In this document: positions 36,870 through 45,401 of the stretch, piece after piece
Layout: each line of letters begins with the position of its first letter
How positions within the stretch are numbered: the first letter of the stretch is position 1
Source of the DNA: Lysobacteraceae bacterium
Lineage (GTDB): Bacteria > Pseudomonadota > Gammaproteobacteria > Xanthomonadales > BQJN01
Reading direction: 5' to 3'
Length of the DNA stretch: 64,000 nucleotides
Assembly: GCA_021604725.1 (NCBI GenBank)
Contig: BQJN01000002.1
Location: 19,241 to 83,240 of the forward strand
Notes under the pieces: generated by a model
Told to the model about the DNA's origin: nothing
The model's database searches: none
The model's input: the letters and a program-made list of their open reading frames with translations, nothing else
Program-made: the position numbers and the translations under genes

Positions 36870-37045
36870 TGTCTGTGTTAACTTCTGCGCTCACTGCTGG
36901 TCACACACTGAACAACGGATGTAAAGCGACACGTAGTTGACCTGTTTCCGGGTTGGTCGAACCTGGATAGGTGGTGCCCCTCAATGGGCATCATCGTAAA
37001 CGGAGGGCGGGCCGCCCCCAAAAACCGCCCTCCGTTTTCCTTTTT
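36870..37045 (+). ncRNA. candidate structured RNA ending in a terminator
   Basis: A 170-base gene-free stretch between divergent mutY and the convergent end of ftsY. On the plus strand it has a long imperfect hairpin CCTGTTTCCGGGTT/AACCTGGATAGG (about 36939-36971), a second hairpin GGTGGTGCCC/GGGCATCATC (about 36970-36994, with wobble pairs) and a third, GC-rich hairpin AAACGGAGGGCGG/CCGCCCTCCGTTTT followed by CCTTTTTC. Three ordered hairpins with a terminator at the end are typical of a small RNA. It does not match tmRNA, 6S, 4.5S or RNase P by eye. No clear sigma-70 promoter was found. Confidence 0.4.
36998..37045 (+). terminator. rho-independent terminator
   Basis: AAACGGAGGGCGG pairs with CCGCCCTCCGTTTT around a 14-base loop; TTTTCCTTTTTC follows on the plus strand. 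It would end the candidate RNA above, and on the minus strand it could also serve the end of ftsY, though with a weaker T-run. Confidence 0.75.
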
Positions 37046-37071
37046 CAATGCGCTAGCCGAGCCGACTGGCC

Positions 37072-38070
37072 TCACGGCAACAAGGCGTCGACAAACTCCG
37101 CCGGATCGAAATCACGAAGGTCGTGAACCTGTTCACCGACGCCGATGTACCTCATCGGAATCCCGAATGTGTTGGCCAGTGCAAAAAGCACACCGCCCTT
37201 GGCCGTGCCGTCGAGCTTGGTCAAGGCCAGGCCACTGACCTTTACTGCTGCGGCGAACTCCCTGGTCTGTGACAACGCGTTCTGGCCGGTGCTGCCATCG
37301 AGTACCAATAACACTTCGTGCGGTGCCGTTTCATCCTGTTTAGCGACCACTCGGCTGACTTTTGTCAACTCATCCATCAGGCCACCACGGGTGTGCAGGC
37401 GGCCAGCGGTGTCGGCGATGACAACATCAATGTTTCGTGCTTTCGCTGCGGCGACAGTGTCGAAAATCACCGAGGCCGAATCTGCCCCTTCACCTTGCGA
37501 TATGACCGGGACGTCGACTCTGCGGCCCCATTCAGCCAACTGTTCGCAAGCCGCTGCCCGATAACTATCCCCGGCCGCCAGAAGCACCGATTTGCCCTCG
37601 GCCTTGTAGCGAGCGGCCAGTTTGCCAATGGTGGTGGTCTTGCCGGCACCGTTAACACCAACGACCAAGATGACAAATGGGCCGCCGCTGGCGGGCCGCT
37701 GGATGGTCAATGGCACGGCGACCTTGTTGGCCATGTCTGTCAGGTAATCTTTTAACGCGCCCATCAAGGCATCGAAGTCATCAAGCCGGCTGCGTTTGAT
37801 GCGCAGGCGCAGCTCATCAAGAATGGTGCCAGTCGTTTGCGCACCAACATCAGCGACCAGCAAGGCAGTTTCGAGCTCTTCGAGTACATCCTCATCGATG
37901 CGTCGTCGTACATTGACCATGCCTTTGAGGCTTTGAGCGATTTGCTGACGGGTCGCCCGCATCCGTTCGCGCAGAGGCTGCGGCGTTGGCTCTGGTGCAG
38001 TCTCGGCCGGTGCCGGTGCCTGTTCGACGGCAGCTTCGGTCTGCTTGTTTCGGTTTCGCTTAAAGATCAT
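37072..38070 (-). CDS. ftsY: signal recognition particle receptor FtsY
   Basis: A 332-residue SRP receptor GTPase that docks ribosome-nascent-chain complexes at the inner membrane. A charged, proline/alanine/glutamate-rich N-terminus (residues 1-35, EAAVEQAPAPAETAPEP) precedes the four-helix N domain and the GTPase domain with G1 GVNGAGKTTTIGKLA, DTAGRLH and TKLDGTAKGG, ending PAEFVDALLP. The A domain is much shorter than in E. coli, as in many relatives. Start ATG 38070 (MIFKRNRNKQ). It is divergent from rsmD, a common gammaproteobacterial arrangement. Confidence 0.96.
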   Translation of the reverse strand: MIFKRNRNKQTEAAVEQAPAPAETAPEPTPQPLRERMRATRQQIAQSLKGMVNVRRRIDEDVLEELETALLVADVGAQTTGTILDELRLRIKRSRLDDFDALMGALKDYLTDMANKVAVPLTIQRPASGGPFVILVVGVNGAGKTTTIGKLAARYKAEGKSVLLAAGDSYRAAACEQLAEWGRRVDVPVISQGEGADSASVIFDTVAAAKARNIDVVIADTAGRLHTRGGLMDELTKVSRVVAKQDETAPHEVLLVLDGSTGQNALSQTREFAAAVKVSGLALTKLDGTAKGGVLFALANTFGIPMRYIGVGEQVHDLRDFDPAEFVDALLP

Positions 38071-38110
38071 GTGAACGAGTACAATCTGTTTTTTGCTCCA
38101 ATATCTGCAA

Positions 38111-38695
38111 ATGCGGTCCAAAGGCAAACAAATCAACGCACGCATATCGGAAATCCGTGTCATCGCGGGTCAATACCGGGGCCGCAAGGTCAAGGTTCTG
38201 GACGCCGAAGGCTTGCGCCCCAGCGGTAGCCGTATTCGAGAGACGCTGTTCAATTGGCTGGCTCCCTACTTGCCCGGTGCTCGCGTGCTCGATTTGTACG
38301 CCGGCAGTGGCATTTTAGGTGTTGAGGCGGTATCCAGAGGCGCTGATCACACCGATCTGGTGGAGTTGTCAGCGCGGGCCGCGCGCACGATTCATGGCAC
38401 GCTAATCGACTTTGGTATCGACAACGCGCAAGTACATACCGCGTCGGCCGAACAATTTCTGTCGCGGGACCTCGGTCCCTGGGACATCGTGTTTATCGAC
38501 CCGCCTTTTGCGGAGGGTCCAAGCGCTTCGGTGCTTCGCCATTTGCAAAGCGCCAGCATGGTGACCGAAGGTGCATGGGTATATGTAGAAAGCCCAATCG
38601 AATCGCCATGGCCGATGCCGGAACGTTTTACAGAGCATCGCGGTAAGGTCGCTGGGGGCGTTGACTATCGGCTGTACCGCGTAAGTTGTAGTTAG
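38111..38695 (+). CDS. rsmD: 16S rRNA (guanine966-N2)-methyltransferase RsmD
   Basis: A 194-residue SAM-dependent methyltransferase that modifies G966 of 16S rRNA. It has RVIAGQYRGRKV near the N-terminus, the SAM-binding LDLYAGSGILGVEAVSRGA and the catalytic FIDPPFAEG. Size is typical. ATG at 38111. The divergent position to ftsY, with 40 bases between starts, is seen in many relatives. Confidence 0.94.
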   Translation: MRSKGKQINARISEIRVIAGQYRGRKVKVLDAEGLRPSGSRIRETLFNWLAPYLPGARVLDLYAGSGILGVEAVSRGADHTDLVELSARAARTIHGTLIDFGIDNAQVHTASAEQFLSRDLGPWDIVFIDPPFAEGPSASVLRHLQSASMVTEGAWVYVESPIESPWPMPERFTEHRGKVAGGVDYRLYRVSCS

Positions 38696-38710
38696 AGGTC
38701 GTCCACGATT

Positions 38711-39353
38711 TTCTTAAGGCGGGCGCTGCCCGCTCTCTGCGCGCCGCGCTTCAAAAGCAAAGACATGCACAATGAGAGAATGAGGGAAATGAGGGCTGCG
38801 GCTGCAGCCTTGGGGTTCGACAGGGGGAAGGGGGGGCGCATTTGCCTGGGGCGCAACGCGGTTCTGGAGCCGGCACCCGGAATCCATCTTGAAAAGCGGG
38901 CCGTGCTCGCCTCACTGATCTCCTTTTCTCATTGTGATCATTTTTTTGGGCGTGCGCTGCACGCTCTCTGCGCGCCGCGCTTCAAAAGCAAAGACATGCA
39001 CAATGAGAGAATGAGGGAAATGAGGGCTGCGGCTGCAGCCTTGGGGTTCGACAGGGGGAAGGGGGCGCGCATTGCCTTGGGGCCAACGCGGTTCTGGAGC
39101 CGGCACCCGGAAGCCATCTTGAAAAGCGAGCCGTGCTCGCCTCACTGATCTCCTTTTCTCATTGTGCTTATTTTCTTAAGGCGGGCGCTGCCCGCTCTCT
39201 GCGCGCCGCGCCTCAATAGCAAAGACGTGCACAATGAGAGAATGCGGGAAATGAGGGCTGCAGCTGCAGCCTGAGGGTTCGACAGGAGGAAGGAGGGCGC
39301 ATTGCCGGGCGCGTAACGCGGTTCTGGATCCCGGTCCCGGGTCCAGGCCCGGA
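38711..39353 (+). repeat. 231-bp tandem array of CACAATGAGAG-family units
   Basis: Three units start at 38768, 38999 and 39230, a spacing of exactly 231. Each has CACAATGAGAGAATG at its start, GAAATGAGGGCTGC, GGCTGCAGC-like palindromes, GGTTCGACAGGGGGAAGG and, in the first two, ends CTCCTTTTCTCATTGTG (38936 and 39166), an inverted copy of the start. The third ends early near 39353. Units are joined by TTAAGGCGGGCGCTGCCCGC or TGGGCGTGCGCTGCACGC hairpins and GCGCGCCGCGC. No gene is seen in 38696-39436. Confidence 0.8.
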
Positions 39354-39436
39354 TTTTTAACTCACGTGGTCACGCCATCCGCCATTTTCGCGTACCATGT
39401 TTGGTTGCGGAATAATCAAGAAAGAGGCCCTTCTTA

Positions 39437-40834
39437 ATGCATCGGATTTGTTTGCTGCTGGCATTGTGCGGCGGTGCCCACCTCGCGCACGCTCAAACCC
39501 TCATTTCACAGGACGATCTGGACATTGCGGCGCAGCTGCGCGACCGGGCTCTAAACAGTGACATGGCTTATCAACTGCTCGAGTCCTTGACCGTTGAAGT
39601 GGGGCCGAGAATGGCCGGGACGCCCGGTGATGCTGCAGGCGTGGCGTGGGCAAAGAAGACTTTCGAGGCGCTTGACTACGATCAGGTCGCCTTGGAGCCG
39701 GTAACATTTCCACTTTGGCGTCGCGGCGCCGAGTCTGCCGAAGTGACGGCACCGTATCCGCAACCGCTGGCGGTGACCGCATTGGGTTTTTCTCCCGGCA
39801 CCGGACCGCAGGGCGTTGAGGCCAAGGTCGTGCACTTTGGCACGCTGCACGAGCTTGCGCAGATCGAGGATGGCTCGTTAAACGGCGAAATCGTGTTTAT
39901 CTCCAATCAAATGGAACGCACCAAGACCGGCGAAGGCTATGGTCCGGCCGTGGTCGCGCGACGCGATGGCTCGACTGTTACCGCAGCCAAAGGTGGGTCT
40001 GCGGTGATGATTCGCTCAGTTGGTACTGACAACAACAGGACGCCTCATACCGGCACCATGCGAGTCGAGCCTGGGCAAGCCGCTGTTCCCGCCGCTGCAT
40101 TGTCAAATCCCGATGCCGACCTGTTGGTGGCCATGCTTGAGCGTGGTGATGTCACGGTCAAGTTGTCGCTCGATGTGGGCATTGACGGTGAAGGGCTGTC
40201 GCACAACGTGATTGGCGACATCAAAGGCAGCGATAAAGCTGACGAGTTTGTGATCATCGGCGGTCACCTTGATTCATGGGACCTGGGCACCGGTGCGGTT
40301 GACGATGGCTTTGGTGTTGCCATCACTATGGCAGCGGGGCGCTTCATCGCCGAACATGCTCCACGGCCGCCATCGCGCACTATTCGTGTTGTGGCCTGGG
40401 CCAATGAAGAGCAAGGGCTGTGGGGTGCCAAAGCCTATTATGAGGCGCACAAAGACCAATTGGAAAAACACCTGGTTGGGGCCGAGTCAGACTTTGGCGC
40501 GGGTCGCGTCTGGGCCTTTGCCTCACGCGTTAACAAGGCAGCCTTGCCGGTGATTGGACAAATCCACTCGGTACTTGAGCCGCTCGGTATTGAGTTGGGC
40601 AACAATGCCGCGTTTGGTGGGGCCGATGTATTGCCGCTTCGGGCTGCGGGCATGCCTGTAGTTTCCCTTTATCAGGACGGCAGTGACTATTTCGATTATC
40701 ACCACACCGCAAACGACACACTGGACAAAGTTGATCCAGAGGTGATGCGGCAAAACTTCGCCGCCTGGGTGGCCTTCACCTGGCTGGCGGCCAACTATCC
40801 GGGCACTTTTTCGCCGGCACCGGTGATTGAGTGA
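39437..40834 (+). CDS. secreted M28-family zinc peptidase
   Basis: A 465-residue exported metallopeptidase of the M28 (aminopeptidase Y/carboxypeptidase Q-like) family: signal peptide (ICLLLALCGGAHLAHA), PA-like insert around residues 115-220, and zinc ligands in GGHLDSWDLGTGAVDDGFG, WANEEQGLWGAKAY (catalytic EE) and DYHHTANDTLDKVD. It hydrolyses peptides or dipeptides in the periplasm or outside the cell; exact specificity is unknown. ATG at 39437. The kinase gene starts 28 bases after its stop. Confidence 0.92.
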   Translation: MHRICLLLALCGGAHLAHAQTLISQDDLDIAAQLRDRALNSDMAYQLLESLTVEVGPRMAGTPGDAAGVAWAKKTFEALDYDQVALEPVTFPLWRRGAESAEVTAPYPQPLAVTALGFSPGTGPQGVEAKVVHFGTLHELAQIEDGSLNGEIVFISNQMERTKTGEGYGPAVVARRDGSTVTAAKGGSAVMIRSVGTDNNRTPHTGTMRVEPGQAAVPAAALSNPDADLLVAMLERGDVTVKLSLDVGIDGEGLSHNVIGDIKGSDKADEFVIIGGHLDSWDLGTGAVDDGFGVAITMAAGRFIAEHAPRPPSRTIRVVAWANEEQGLWGAKAYYEAHKDQLEKHLVGAESDFGAGRVWAFASRVNKAALPVIGQIHSVLEPLGIELGNNAAFGGADVLPLRAAGMPVVSLYQDGSDYFDYHHTANDTLDKVDPEVMRQNFAAWVAFTWLAANYPGTFSPAPVIE

Positions 40835-40861
40835 TCGAGGGTTTAGCGTAGGCATTCTCAG

Positions 40862-43423
40862 GTGACTGGCAGTTCACAATTCGCGTTGCCGATTGGCACG
40901 CGCTTCGAACAGCTTGAAGTGGTTGAACTGCTTGGGTCGGGCGGCTTTGGCATCACCTATCGCTGTCGCGACTTGCATCTGCAGGCGGATGTCGCGGTCA
41001 AGGAGTACTTTCCCAACGATATCGCCCGGCGCCGCGCTGATGCAGTCAGTGTTATTCCGAGTGGCGAGGATACCGTCGATGCCTTTGAAACAGGCAAGGA
41101 GAGGTTCCTCAACGAGGCTCGTACCCTGGCGCGGTTTCGACACGCCAATCTGGTTCGGGTCCACCAGTTTCTGGAGGCCAACGGAACCGCCTACCTGGTA
41201 ATGGATTACGAGTCGGGCAAGACTCTGCTCGATCGAATCCGTCAGGGCGATTACCCCGATGACCTGGAGATACGGCATCTTTTGACCGGTTTGCTGGACG
41301 GTTTGGAGGTCCTGCATGAACACGGCTTCCTGCATCATGACATCAAGCCGGCGAATGTTGTTTTGCGCGAAGACGGAAGCCCGGTATTGATCGATTTCGG
41401 TGCGGCGCGTCGAACTGTAGTGGAAGGGACGGCGACCATGACCCGCTTCCTGTCGCCAGGCTATGCTCCGATCGAACAGTATGGGGCAGATCAGGCTCAG
41501 GGTGCCTGGTCAGATTTGTATGCTCTGGGTGCAACGTTCTATCACCTGATCACAGCTCATCCGCCGGTTGAATCGCCGCAAAGGGCGCTGGAGCTCGCTA
41601 CCAACGACGAAGAAACCATGACGCAGGCGGTAGATGCTGCGGAAGGGCGCTACGACAAACACTTGCTGGCAGTGATCGATTGGATGTTGGCGGTTTATCC
41701 GCATGAGCGTCCAGAGAATGCGGCTGCTGTCCGCGTTAGCTTGTTGGGTACAGGTCTAGGCTCGGAGGCCCCGACCGTGCCTATTCGTTCCAATCCGACC
41801 ACTCGCGCATGGCGACCGTGGGCGATCTCAGCGGCACTGGTAGCTGTCGCTGTTCTGGTCTTCACGTGGGTCTCTCTGGATAAACGGCCAGCTGCAACAG
41901 TGGACTCGGCCTATGTCTCGGTTGGTCCCTTCCGCGCCGTCGGGGAAGACTCGGAATACCTGGCCGAAGGGGTCACCGAGGCCCTGGTCGCCCAACTTGG
42001 CCCGACACCTGGACTTTTTCTGGTTCGGTCCAGTCCGCAGCTAAAAACCGAATGGTCCATTGAGGGGGCCGTGCTACGGCAAGGCGACAAGCTGCGTGTC
42101 ACCTATCAACTGAGCAAACTCGGGCAGCCGGCTGCCTTGCGTTCTGGCGTCGTCGATGGTGTTTTGGCTGAACTGTTTGATATCCAGGATCGGCTATCTA
42201 CACAGGTTGGAGAAGGGTTGGCAGTAGATGTTGGGCTCGCTTCAGTGGTTACGTTAGATAGACCCGAGCCAGTGATTGGTGCCTACGAGGCATATCTTCG
42301 AGGCATGGTGGCCGTTCGAAAGGCATCCACCCAGTCGAACCTGCAAGAAGCGCTAGAGTGGTTTGAAGTCTCATTGAAATCAGATGAACAGTTCGCACCC
42401 GCGTTGGCGGGGATATGCAATGCTGCATGGACGCTGTTTCGGACTACTGGAGAGAGACAACTGGTTGATCAGGCAGAGGCTACCTGTCGCCAGGCACTGA
42501 CAATTGACCCGTCTTTGGTCGCTACGCGAGTAGCGTTGGGTCGATTACTCACAGGAACTGGAAGAGGCGAAGAGGCTAGGGAGATATATGATCAGGCGAT
42601 CAATCAGGGTTTGGGCAACTCCAACTTGTACCTGGGGCTCGCGGCGCTGGAAGCATCGGTCGGTCAAACTGAGGCTGCTGAGCAAGCACACCTTGATGCG
42701 ATAGATAGAGGTCGGGACGACTGGCGAACCCACGCCGCATATGGATCCTTTTTGATTCATCGCGGCAGGTTGGATGTGGCGGAGCAGGTGTTACAGGATG
42801 CTTTGAGCAAGACCCCATTTAACGCAGATGTCTTGAATGACCTGGGAGTCACAGCCTTGTATAGAGGGGACTTCGATTCGGCTGTGTCATATTTTGAACA
42901 GGCTATTGAGATTGACCCGACGCCTGAGGCCTTTTCAAATGCGGGAACAACATATTTCTATGCGGCGGATTATGATCGAGCTGCTGACTCATACCGAGAG
43001 GCGTTGAAACTTGCACCTCAAAACTTCATTTTGGCGGGGAACTTGGCTGATGCGCTTCGTTTGGCCGGCAAGGATAACAACGAAGAGTATCTTCAAGGTG
43101 TAGAGTTAGCGAGGTCAGCAATGGAGGTCTCGGAAACGAATATGTTGGCAGCTGCTGCCGCTGGTCTGTATTTGGCGCGGGCTGGCAGATTCTCTGATGC
43201 TGTCGAGATGATCTCCAAAGTCGACATGACGCGTGATCAAAGTATCGAAGTCATTCGCAACATGGTTGTTGCGTACTGGCTGATCGGAGACGAAGAAACC
43301 GCCATATCGACACTAGAAAAAGCAATTGAGCTCGGTTACAGCAAGGATATGATAGAAAGCGACCCTGACATGAAAGACATTCGCGCCGACCAAAGGGCAG
43401 TCGAGATACTATCGACACAGTAA
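40862..43423 (+). CDS. non-RD serine/threonine kinase with TPR domain
   Basis: An 853-residue membrane kinase. The kinase domain at about residues 15-280 has a P-loop LGSGGFGITY (24-33), lysine in VAVKEYF (47), and HEHGFLHHDIKPANVVL at about 152-168. The canonical HRD is HHD here, so it is a non-RD kinase that probably does not need activation-loop phosphorylation. DFG is kept (LIDFGAARR). A membrane helix is at about 318-340, a FlgO-like domain (AYVSVGPFRAVGEDSEYLAEG) follows, then TPR repeats (EALEWFEVSLKSDEQFAPAL and others) to the end. GTG start. Likely a periplasmic TPR sensor linked to a cytosolic kinase. Confidence 0.87.
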   Translation: MTGSSQFALPIGTRFEQLEVVELLGSGGFGITYRCRDLHLQADVAVKEYFPNDIARRRADAVSVIPSGEDTVDAFETGKERFLNEARTLARFRHANLVRVHQFLEANGTAYLVMDYESGKTLLDRIRQGDYPDDLEIRHLLTGLLDGLEVLHEHGFLHHDIKPANVVLREDGSPVLIDFGAARRTVVEGTATMTRFLSPGYAPIEQYGADQAQGAWSDLYALGATFYHLITAHPPVESPQRALELATNDEETMTQAVDAAEGRYDKHLLAVIDWMLAVYPHERPENAAAVRVSLLGTGLGSEAPTVPIRSNPTTRAWRPWAISAALVAVAVLVFTWVSLDKRPAATVDSAYVSVGPFRAVGEDSEYLAEGVTEALVAQLGPTPGLFLVRSSPQLKTEWSIEGAVLRQGDKLRVTYQLSKLGQPAALRSGVVDGVLAELFDIQDRLSTQVGEGLAVDVGLASVVTLDRPEPVIGAYEAYLRGMVAVRKASTQSNLQEALEWFEVSLKSDEQFAPALAGICNAAWTLFRTTGERQLVDQAEATCRQALTIDPSLVATRVALGRLLTGTGRGEEAREIYDQAINQGLGNSNLYLGLAALEASVGQTEAAEQAHLDAIDRGRDDWRTHAAYGSFLIHRGRLDVAEQVLQDALSKTPFNADVLNDLGVTALYRGDFDSAVSYFEQAIEIDPTPEAFSNAGTTYFYAADYDRAADSYREALKLAPQNFILAGNLADALRLAGKDNNEEYLQGVELARSAMEVSETNMLAAAAAGLYLARAGRFSDAVEMISKVDMTRDQSIEVIRNMVVAYWLIGDEETAISTLEKAIELGYSKDMIESDPDMKDIRADQRAVEILSTQ

Positions 43424-43470
43424 TGTAGTCTAGTCAGCTGAATTTGAATTGTTCACTTGAGGGAGAGGAT

Positions 43471-43965
43471 ATGAAATTTATTGGTAAAGCTATCACCATC
43501 GCATTGCTTCCAGCAGTTGGTGCCTGTGCCGTTGTTGTCGATGACCGTCAAGGAGGACGCCTTAGCGACGAAGAGGTGGCATTGATGGATGAGCGTTGCG
43601 GCAAAGGGGAGTGGGTTGACGGACGTCGAAACGAAGCGGTGTTGCGAGTTCGATTTCCTGACGGAATTGGAATGGCTGAGGTATCGACCTCTTGCATGAT
43701 CCTGGGGACATCACAATCTTTGCGAATTGAAGTAGAGGACGGGCGTCACGCTGAATTTCGATTTCCGGATAACAGCCCGTTCGCTGCAAACTTGTTCCGT
43801 GTAGATGGCAAGAGGGGCGCAACGCTCAGGGTCGTTGAGGGAGCCGACTGTCCACTGACACGAGACTCTTTCGGCTGCAAATATGATGTCGCTGAGGCAG
43901 AGAACTCTCGAAGAGAAGTGCTCGACCCCATCATTATCATCAAGGGCGGCGGCGGCACACAATAG
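43471..43965 (+). CDS. lipoprotein of unknown function
   Basis: A 164-residue protein with a lipoprotein-like signal (AITIALLPAVGACAVVVDDR; cysteine about residue 19). The mature part is beta-rich with three further cysteines (ERCGKG, TSCMILG, GADCPLTRDSFGCKYD), which may form disulfides. The ATG at 43471 has GGGAGAGG upstream. It follows the kinase by 47 bases and may be its periplasmic partner, though this is only positional. No family recognised. Confidence 0.6.
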   Translation: MKFIGKAITIALLPAVGACAVVVDDRQGGRLSDEEVALMDERCGKGEWVDGRRNEAVLRVRFPDGIGMAEVSTSCMILGTSQSLRIEVEDGRHAEFRFPDNSPFAANLFRVDGKRGATLRVVEGADCPLTRDSFGCKYDVAEAENSRREVLDPIIIIKGGGGTQ

Positions 43966-44026
43966 CCGCTCGACGCACATTGTTCCTTGCGCCCATGCCG
44001 ACGAAGCCTGAGTAGGAGATACAACC

Positions 44027-45379
44027 TTGAGCCAGAACAATAACCCCATGTGGAAATCCCGAATGGGGTTTATTCTCGCTGCGACCGGGTCGGCCATTGG
44101 GCTCGGTAATGTCTGGAAATTCCCGTACATTGCTGGCGAGAACGGCGGTGGTGCCTTCGTTCTGGTTTATCTGTTGTGTATCGCCGCGATTGGCTTGCCG
44201 ATCATGATGGCTGAGGTATTGCTGGGTCGCAGGACCCGGCAATCCCCGATGCGTGCATATGCGACCCTGGCCAAACAAGCCGGTGCCAGTCGTTTTTGGG
44301 CACCGGTCGGCGTGATTGGCGCCACGGCGAGTTTTCTGGTGATGACCTTTTACGCGGTGGTCGCCGGTTGGACCCTGGCCTACGTGTTCGAGGTCGGCAG
44401 AGGTGCCTTTGCGGGTGCGACCGCGCAACAGGTGGGTGAGCATTTCGGTCATTTCGTTTCAAACCCATGGGTACTGGCATTCTGGACCACATTGTTGATG
44501 TGGTCGGCATTGGCAGTGCAGTCTCTGGGTGTCAACAAAGGGATCGAGCGGGCTGTTCGTATCATGATGCCCGGTATGCTGGTCATGATCCTTGGGCTGG
44601 TGGGGTATGCCGCAGTTGAAGGTGAGTTTGCACAAGCCACGACCTTCCTGTTTCAGCCTGACTTTTCAAAGCTGTCAGCCAACGGCGTTTTGATCGCGCT
44701 GGGTCACGCCTTTTTTACCCTTGGGGTCGCCGGCGGCATCATGTTGATCTTTGGTGCCTACCTGCCCGAAGGGGTGTCGATTGCCCGTACCGCCGTCGCG
44801 GTGGCGGTCGCTGATACCTTGATTGCTTTATTGGCCGGCATGGCGATTTTTCCACTGGTGTTTGCCAATGGGCTTGAACCCTCGTCAGGACCGGGACTGA
44901 TTTTCACCACTTTGCCGATCGCCTTTGGCTCCATGCCACTGGGTACCTTGATCGGTACGTTGTTCTTCGTGATGTTGTCGATGGCAGCTTTCACCACCCT
45001 GGTGTCGATTGTCGAGGCTTACGTTGCCTGGCTGGTTGAACGTGGATGGGGGCGGCGCAAAGCCACTTTTTCGGTAGGCCTGGTCGCATGGATACTCAGT
45101 TTCGGAACGGTGTTTTCGTTTAACGTGTGGTCCGAACCCAACATCTTCGGCATGACTTTTTTCGATGCGGTAGATCATCTGGCGACCAACATCATGCTGC
45201 CGCTTAGCGCCATTCTGATCACGATTTTCGTAGGGTGGGTACTAAAGCCTGCCATTACCACAGACGAGTTGGCGATGCGCGAGGATGCTATTTCCTACAA
45301 GGCCTGGCTGTGGTCGATTCGAGTCATCGCACCGGTTGCGATCATAGTGGTCTTTTTACACGCGATCGGCGTGTTCTAG
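44027..45379 (+). CDS. sodium-dependent NSS-family amino-acid transporter
   Basis: A 450-residue protein with about 12 membrane helices, of the neurotransmitter:sodium symporter family (LeuT type). The first helix WKSRMGFILAATGSAIGLGNVWKFPYIAG matches the family hallmark with unwound GLGN sodium/substrate site. The start is TTG at 44027 with TAGGAG upstream. The length is typical for bacterial members without the 12th-helix extension. Substrates are likely amino acids or similar; exact specificity is not readable. Confidence 0.92.
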   Translation: MSQNNNPMWKSRMGFILAATGSAIGLGNVWKFPYIAGENGGGAFVLVYLLCIAAIGLPIMMAEVLLGRRTRQSPMRAYATLAKQAGASRFWAPVGVIGATASFLVMTFYAVVAGWTLAYVFEVGRGAFAGATAQQVGEHFGHFVSNPWVLAFWTTLLMWSALAVQSLGVNKGIERAVRIMMPGMLVMILGLVGYAAVEGEFAQATTFLFQPDFSKLSANGVLIALGHAFFTLGVAGGIMLIFGAYLPEGVSIARTAVAVAVADTLIALLAGMAIFPLVFANGLEPSSGPGLIFTTLPIAFGSMPLGTLIGTLFFVMLSMAAFTTLVSIVEAYVAWLVERGWGRRKATFSVGLVAWILSFGTVFSFNVWSEPNIFGMTFFDAVDHLATNIMLPLSAILITIFVGWVLKPAITTDELAMREDAISYKAWLWSIRVIAPVAIIVVFLHAIGVF

Positions 45380-45401
45380 GCTGCGGTCAGGCTGGCGGTT
45401 A

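Noticed and set aside
36870-37045. 6S, 4.5S or tmRNA gene
   Set aside because: Required hallmark sequences (SRP GGAAGC loop, tmRNA tRNA-like ends, 6S central bubble with closing stem) could not be found, so only a generic candidate RNA is reported.
38711-39353. CRISPR or coding repeat at 38.7-39.3 kb
   Set aside because: Whole 231-bp unit is duplicated, including would-be spacers; short open frames present in it lack signals.
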